Source: Massilia sp. YIM B02763 | GTDB taxonomy: Bacteria > Pseudomonadota > Gammaproteobacteria > Burkholderiales > Burkholderiaceae_D | NCBI RefSeq assembly: GCF_030412015.1 | Contig: NZ_JASNRD010000019.1 | Span: 56,187 to 120,186, forward strand | Length of the DNA: 64,000 nucleotides | Reading direction: 5' to 3' | Shown here: positions 58,412 to 64,000 of the stretch, in pieces | Numbering within the stretch: the stretch's first letter is position 1 | Layout of the letters: each line of letters starts with the position of its first letter | Notes under the pieces: model-generated | Seen by the model: the letters and a program-made list of their open reading frames with translations, nothing else | The model's database searches: none | What the model was told of the DNA's origin: nothing | Program-made: the position numbers and the translations under genes

Positions 58412-59401
58412 ATGGCTAAAACCCCAATGCGCGTTGCCGTCACCGGCGCGGCCGGCCAGATCGGCTATTCCCTGCTGTTCCGCATCGCCAACGGCGACAT
58501 GCTGGGCAAGGACCAGCCGGTCATCCTGCAACTGCTGGAAATCGACAACGAGAAGGCCCAGAAGGCACTCAAGGGCGTCATGATGGAAATCGACGACTGC
58601 GCATTCCCGCTGCTGGCCGGCATGACCGCCCATAGCGACCCGATGACCGCCTTCAAGGATGCCGACGTCGCCCTGCTGGTCGGCGCCCGTCCGCGCGGCC
58701 CGGGCATGGAGCGCAAGGACCTGCTGGAAGCCAACGCCCAGATCTTCACCGTGCAGGGCAAGGCGCTGGACGCCGTCGCTTCGCGCAACGTGAAAGTGCT
58801 GGTGGTCGGCAACCCGGCCAACACCAACGCCTACATCGCCATGAAGTCGGCCCCGAACCTGCCGGCCAAGAACTTCACCGCCATGCTGCGCCTGGACCAC
58901 AACCGCGCCCTGTCGCAAGTCGCGGCCAAGTCGGGCAAGGCCGTGGGCGACATCGAGAAGATGGTCGTCTGGGGCAACCACTCGCCGACCATGTACGCCG
59001 ACTACCGCTTCGCCACCGCCGGCGGCCAGTCGCTGAAGGACCTGATCAACGACCAGGAATGGAACGCCAACACCTTCCTGCCGACCGTCGGCAAGCGCGG
59101 CGCCGCCATCATCGAAGCGCGCGGCGCCTCGTCGGCCGCATCGGCCGCCAACGCCGCCATCGACCACGTGCGCGACTGGGTGCTGGGCACCAACGGCAAG
59201 TGGACCACGATGGGCGTGCCGTCGGACGGTTCGTACGGCATCCCGGAAGGCGTCGTGTTCGGCTTCCCGGTGACCACCGAGAACGGCGAGTACAAGATCG
59301 TCCAGGGCCTGGAAATCGATGCATTCTCGCAAGATCGCATCAATAACACCCTGAACGAGCTGAACGAAGAGCGCGCGGGCGTCGCTCACCTGCTGGGTTA
59401 A
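58412..59401 (+). CDS. mdh: Malate dehydrogenase
   Basis: The 329-residue NAD-dependent enzyme oxidises malate to oxaloacetate. The nucleotide motif is VAVTGAAGQIGYSLLFRIA. The substrate-binding arginines are in GARPRGPGMERKDLL. VVGNPANTNAY, LDHNRA and the catalytic histidine in VWGNHSPTMYAD are present. GGAG precedes the ATG. A GGGGTCAGAG repeat begins right after the stop codon. Confidence 0.97.
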   Translation: MAKTPMRVAVTGAAGQIGYSLLFRIANGDMLGKDQPVILQLLEIDNEKAQKALKGVMMEIDDCAFPLLAGMTAHSDPMTAFKDADVALLVGARPRGPGMERKDLLEANAQIFTVQGKALDAVASRNVKVLVVGNPANTNAYIAMKSAPNLPAKNFTAMLRLDHNRALSQVAAKSGKAVGDIEKMVVWGNHSPTMYADYRFATAGGQSLKDLINDQEWNANTFLPTVGKRGAAIIEARGASSAASAANAAIDHVRDWVLGTNGKWTTMGVPSDGSYGIPEGVVFGFPVTTENGEYKIVQGLEIDAFSQDRINNTLNELNEERAGVAHLLG

Positions 59402-59467
59402 TCGCAGGGGTCAGCGCAGGGGTCAGAGTCCGGTGTTGCTTTTCAAAGGACTCTGACCCCGGTGTTC
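59402..59467. repeat. GGGGTCAGAGTCC hairpin repeat after mdh
   Basis: TCGCAGGGGTCAG begins right after the TAA of mdh; a short duplicated GGGGTCAG is followed by the full arm GGGGTCAGAGTCC (59419-59431), pairing with GGACTCTGACCCC (59448-59460). The loop ends in ttttcaaa. It may serve as the mdh transcript end. Confidence 0.85.
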
Positions 59468-59502
59468 CGCCAGCGGCCCATCCATCTTCACCCAGACACG
59501 AC

Positions 59503-60492
59503 ATGCATCCTTCCGAGGTTTTATTCCAGGGCCAACGCCAGCCGCTGCTGCTCCCCGCCTGCGACCACTACGCCGGCAGCGAGAAGCTGATGCGCAAATC
59601 GATGGCCTTGCAACAAGAGCTTGGTCCCGTCTTCGACATCACCTTCGACTGCGAGGACGGCGCCAGCGCCGGCAATGAGCGCGCCCACGCGGAACTCGTC
59701 GCCACGCTCGTCGCCAGCGCGGACAACCGCTTCAAGCGCATCGGCGCGCGCCTGCACGATGCCGCCAGCCCGCACTTCGAGCAGGACGTCGAGATCATCG
59801 TCGGCAGCGCCGCGCAGCAGCTGGCCTATGTCGTGCTGCCCAAGCCGAACGGCCTGGAAGACGTGCTGCGCGCCCAGGAAGTCGTGAACCGCGCGGCTGC
59901 GAAAGCCGGCCGGTCCTTCCTGCCGCTGCACGTGCTCATCGAAACCCACGGCGCGCTGCACGAAGCCTTCCAGATCGCCGCCCTGCCCCAGGTCGAGTGC
60001 CTGTCCTTCGGCATCATGGATTTCGTCTCGAGCCACTACGGCGCGATTCCCGCCGCGGCCATGCGCACCCCGGGCCAGTTCACGCATCCGCTGGTGGTGC
60101 GCGCCAAGCTCGAGATGGTGGCGGCATGTCACGCGTATGACAAAGTGGCCTCGCATAATGTGACGACGGACATCAAGGACAGCGCGGTGGTCGCCAACGA
60201 CGCCACCCGCGCGGCCGGGGAGTTCGGTTTCACGCGCATGTGGAGCATCCATCCGGACCAGATCAAGCCGATCGTGAAGGCGTTCACGCCGCGCATGTCG
60301 GAGGTGAACGAAGCCACCCACATCCTGGTCGACGCGATGGCCGCCGAGTGGGGTCCGATCGCCCAGCATGGCCGCTTGCACGACCGCGCCAGCTACCGAT
60401 ATTATTGGACGGTGTTGCAGCGTGCGAAACTGGCCGGCCTGGCGCTGCCCGATGCCGCCGCGGCACTCGTCAATCAACCGGAATCCACCTGA
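59503..60492 (+). CDS. HpcH/HpaI aldolase / citrate lyase beta-like protein
   Basis: The 329-residue TIM-barrel protein belongs to the CitE-like group: PACDHYAGSEKLMRKSMAL, FDITFDCEDGASAGNE with the metal-binding Glu/Asp, LPLHVLIETHGALHEAF, and GIMDFVSSHYG. No citrate lyase alpha or gamma genes are near, so it is not part of a citrate lyase. Relatives cleave or form CoA-linked malyl or citramalyl groups. It sits between mdh and acnA, and its stop overlaps the next start (TGATG). Confidence 0.88.
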   Translation: MHPSEVLFQGQRQPLLLPACDHYAGSEKLMRKSMALQQELGPVFDITFDCEDGASAGNERAHAELVATLVASADNRFKRIGARLHDAASPHFEQDVEIIVGSAAQQLAYVVLPKPNGLEDVLRAQEVVNRAAAKAGRSFLPLHVLIETHGALHEAFQIAALPQVECLSFGIMDFVSSHYGAIPAAAMRTPGQFTHPLVVRAKLEMVAACHAYDKVASHNVTTDIKDSAVVANDATRAAGEFGFTRMWSIHPDQIKPIVKAFTPRMSEVNEATHILVDAMAAEWGPIAQHGRLHDRASYRYYWTVLQRAKLAGLALPDAAAALVNQPEST

Positions 60493-61013
60493 TGGCCATC
60501 ACCCTCCCCCAACTTGCCGCCGCCTGCGTCTTTGCGCTCGCGGCCGCCGGCTTTTGCGCGCCGGCATCCGCCGCCACCGAGCACGAAGCGCACCCGAAAG
60601 CGACCAAGGTCCTGAAAGAAAAAGCCAAGGCCGACGCCCACAAGAAGAACAAGAAAAAGAAGGAAGAAGCGGCCCCCGTCGTCGCCGACGAGCCGGAACC
60701 GGACATCACCGATACCGTCGTCGCCGAATACTCGTGTGAACTGAACAACAAGGTCACGATCTACACGAACGAGAAGGACGAAGGCCACATCGCGCTGCGC
60801 TGGAAGAACCGACTGCACCGCCTGGACCGCGTGGGCACCACCACCGGCGCCCAGCGTTTCGAGAATCCGAAGTTCGGCCTGATCTGGATCGGCATCCCGT
60901 CGAAAGGCATCCTGCTCGATTCGAAGCTGAACCGCCAGCTGGCCAACGAATGCAAGAAACCCGAGCCGGCGCCGCAGATGGCCACGGCGCCCGTCGAAAA
61001 GAAAGAAGGCTGA
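60492..61013 (+). CDS. MliC-like secreted protein with Lys-rich linker
   Basis: The 173-residue protein has a signal peptide (about 1-28, cut after ASA), a Lys-rich stretch (AHKKNKKKKEE), and a domain resembling MliC lysozyme inhibitors: EYSCELNNKVTIYTN, HRLDRVGTTTGAQRFENPK and GLIWIGIPSKGILLD, with two cysteines. Similarity is suggestive, not certain. Its start codon shares bases with the CitE-like stop, so translation is coupled. It ends 68 bp before acnA. Confidence 0.72.
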   Translation: MAITLPQLAAACVFALAAAGFCAPASAATEHEAHPKATKVLKEKAKADAHKKNKKKKEEAAPVVADEPEPDITDTVVAEYSCELNNKVTIYTNEKDEGHIALRWKNRLHRLDRVGTTTGAQRFENPKFGLIWIGIPSKGILLDSKLNRQLANECKKPEPAPQMATAPVEKKEG

Positions 61014-61081
61014 TGCCGGTCGGACGGTATCGCTGAGCGTTTGTTGTAACAACAAAATCCCCACTGAAGGAGAAGGTTTTC

Positions 61082-63790
<2,709 letters not shown>

Positions 63791-63836
63791 TCGCAGGGGT
63801 CAGAGTCCGGTGTTTCTTTTGGGACTCTGACCCCGG
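63791..63836. repeat. GGGGTCAGAGTCC hairpin repeat after acnA
   Basis: TCGCAGGGGTCAGAGTCC starts directly after the TAA of acnA. The arm at 63796-63808 pairs with GGACTCTGACCCC at 63822-63834. The junction to the stop codon is the same as that after mdh. Confidence 0.85.
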
Positions 63837-63846
63837 TTCTCAAAAA

Positions 63847-63877
63847 GGCCGGGACCCTCGCGGGTCCCGGCCTTTTT
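63847..63877 (+). terminator. Rho-independent terminator of acnA
   Basis: GGCCGGGACCC (63847-63857) pairs with GGGTCCCGGCC (63862-63872) around TCGC, followed by TTTTTCTTTTT. It is flanked on the 5' side by AAAAA, so it might act in both directions. Confidence 0.93.
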
Positions 63878-63908
63878 CTTTTTGCTGCCCAGTCCGCGAC
63901 TGAACACC

Positions 63909-63949
63909 GGGTCAGAGTCCCTTGAAAAGCAACACCGGACTCTGACCCC
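63909..63949. repeat. GGGTCAGAGTCC hairpin repeat, further copy
   Basis: GGGTCAGAGTCC (63909-63920) pairs with GGACTCTGACCCC (63937-63949). Its inner sequence is the reverse complement of the loop seen after mdh (gaaaagcaacacc), so this copy is inverted relative to that one. Confidence 0.82.
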
Positions 63950-63956
63950 TGCCATG

Positions 63957-63982
63957 CATGGTGGGCACGTGGTGCCCACCCT
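63957..63982. repeat. GTGGGCAC palindrome at the right end
   Basis: CATGGTGGGCACGTGGTGCC continues to CACCCT. It is a single arm of the GGTGGGCAC family; any partner arm lies beyond 64000. Confidence 0.7.
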
Positions 63983-64000
63983 TGTATCTTGATTGAGTTG

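Noticed and set aside
59503..60492. The CitE-like gene as part of a citrate lyase operon
   Set aside because: No citD, citF, citC or citG genes are adjacent; stand-alone CitE-like proteins have other substrates.

Overview
The window is high-GC DNA, coding on nearly every base, with betaproteobacterial gene content and order: surE-pcm-nlpD, sucA-sucB-lpdA, and sdhCDAB-sdhE-gltA next to a GntR regulator and mdh. Together with a PEP-CTERM protein, a zeaxanthin-type carotenoid cluster and several families of intergenic palindromes, this suggests Oxalobacteraceae, probably Massilia or a close relative. That placement is an inference from gene content. No rRNA, tRNA or CRISPR array was seen.

Layout. 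0-2.2 kb: surE-pcm-nlpD on the minus strand, with nlpD cut by the window edge. 2.3-4.6 kb: a two-gene TIR-domain / degenerate P-loop ATPase operon, the best candidate for an undescribed (possibly defence) system. 4.7-9.9 kb: quinone oxidoreductase, DinG-type helicase, YdcH-like protein, PP2C-like phosphatase and a lipoprotein. 10-17.2 kb: the 2-oxoglutarate dehydrogenase operon sucA-sucB-(SHOCT/PspC)-lpdA followed by zapE. 17.5-22 kb: a five-gene operon (PepSY membrane protein, DUF2271, DUF4198, ApbE, flavodoxin-type reductase) behind a near-perfect Fur box; the DUF2271 protein carries a candidate covalent FMN attachment motif. 22-28.4 kb: quinone oxidoreductase/HxlR pair, carboxylesterase, and a soluble triple-PAS chemoreceptor with a triple-CheW protein. 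28.5-30 kb: FadL-type porin with terminator. 30-31.1 kb: a complete IS1595-like element with an 8-bp target duplication. 31.4-37.8 kb: crtE-X-Y-I-B with convergent crtZ. 37.9-51.7 kb: mixed accessory and housekeeping genes (DUF2141, DUF4336, a BaeSR-like pair, DUF421, a CHRD PEP-CTERM protein, gluQ, SRAP, isochorismatase/TetR, RidA/LysR, DUF3297). 51.8-63.8 kb: a TCA block of gltA, sdhE, sdhB, sdhA, sdhD and sdhC, a GntR regulator, then divergent mdh, a CitE-like lyase, a MliC-like protein and acnA.

How the genes work together. The two TCA blocks encode citrate synthase, aconitase, 2-oxoglutarate dehydrogenase, succinate dehydrogenase with its flavinylation factor, and malate dehydrogenase. 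The crt cluster has every step from farnesyl diphosphate to glucosylated zeaxanthin. The Fur-controlled operon has the parts of an electron-transfer route (NADPH to flavins to an ApbE-flavinylated envelope protein and a PepSY membrane protein), probably for ferric iron or siderophore reduction.

Intergenic DNA is rich in repeats: a REP/BIME-like family built on GTAGGGTGG, a GGGGTCAGAGTCC hairpin family that begins right after the mdh and acnA stop codons, a 156-bp MITE-like element, a 117-bp foldback between sdhA and sdhB, and the IS element. Long open frames opposite genes such as sucA, acnA, dinG and the chemoreceptor are treated as GC-driven shadows.
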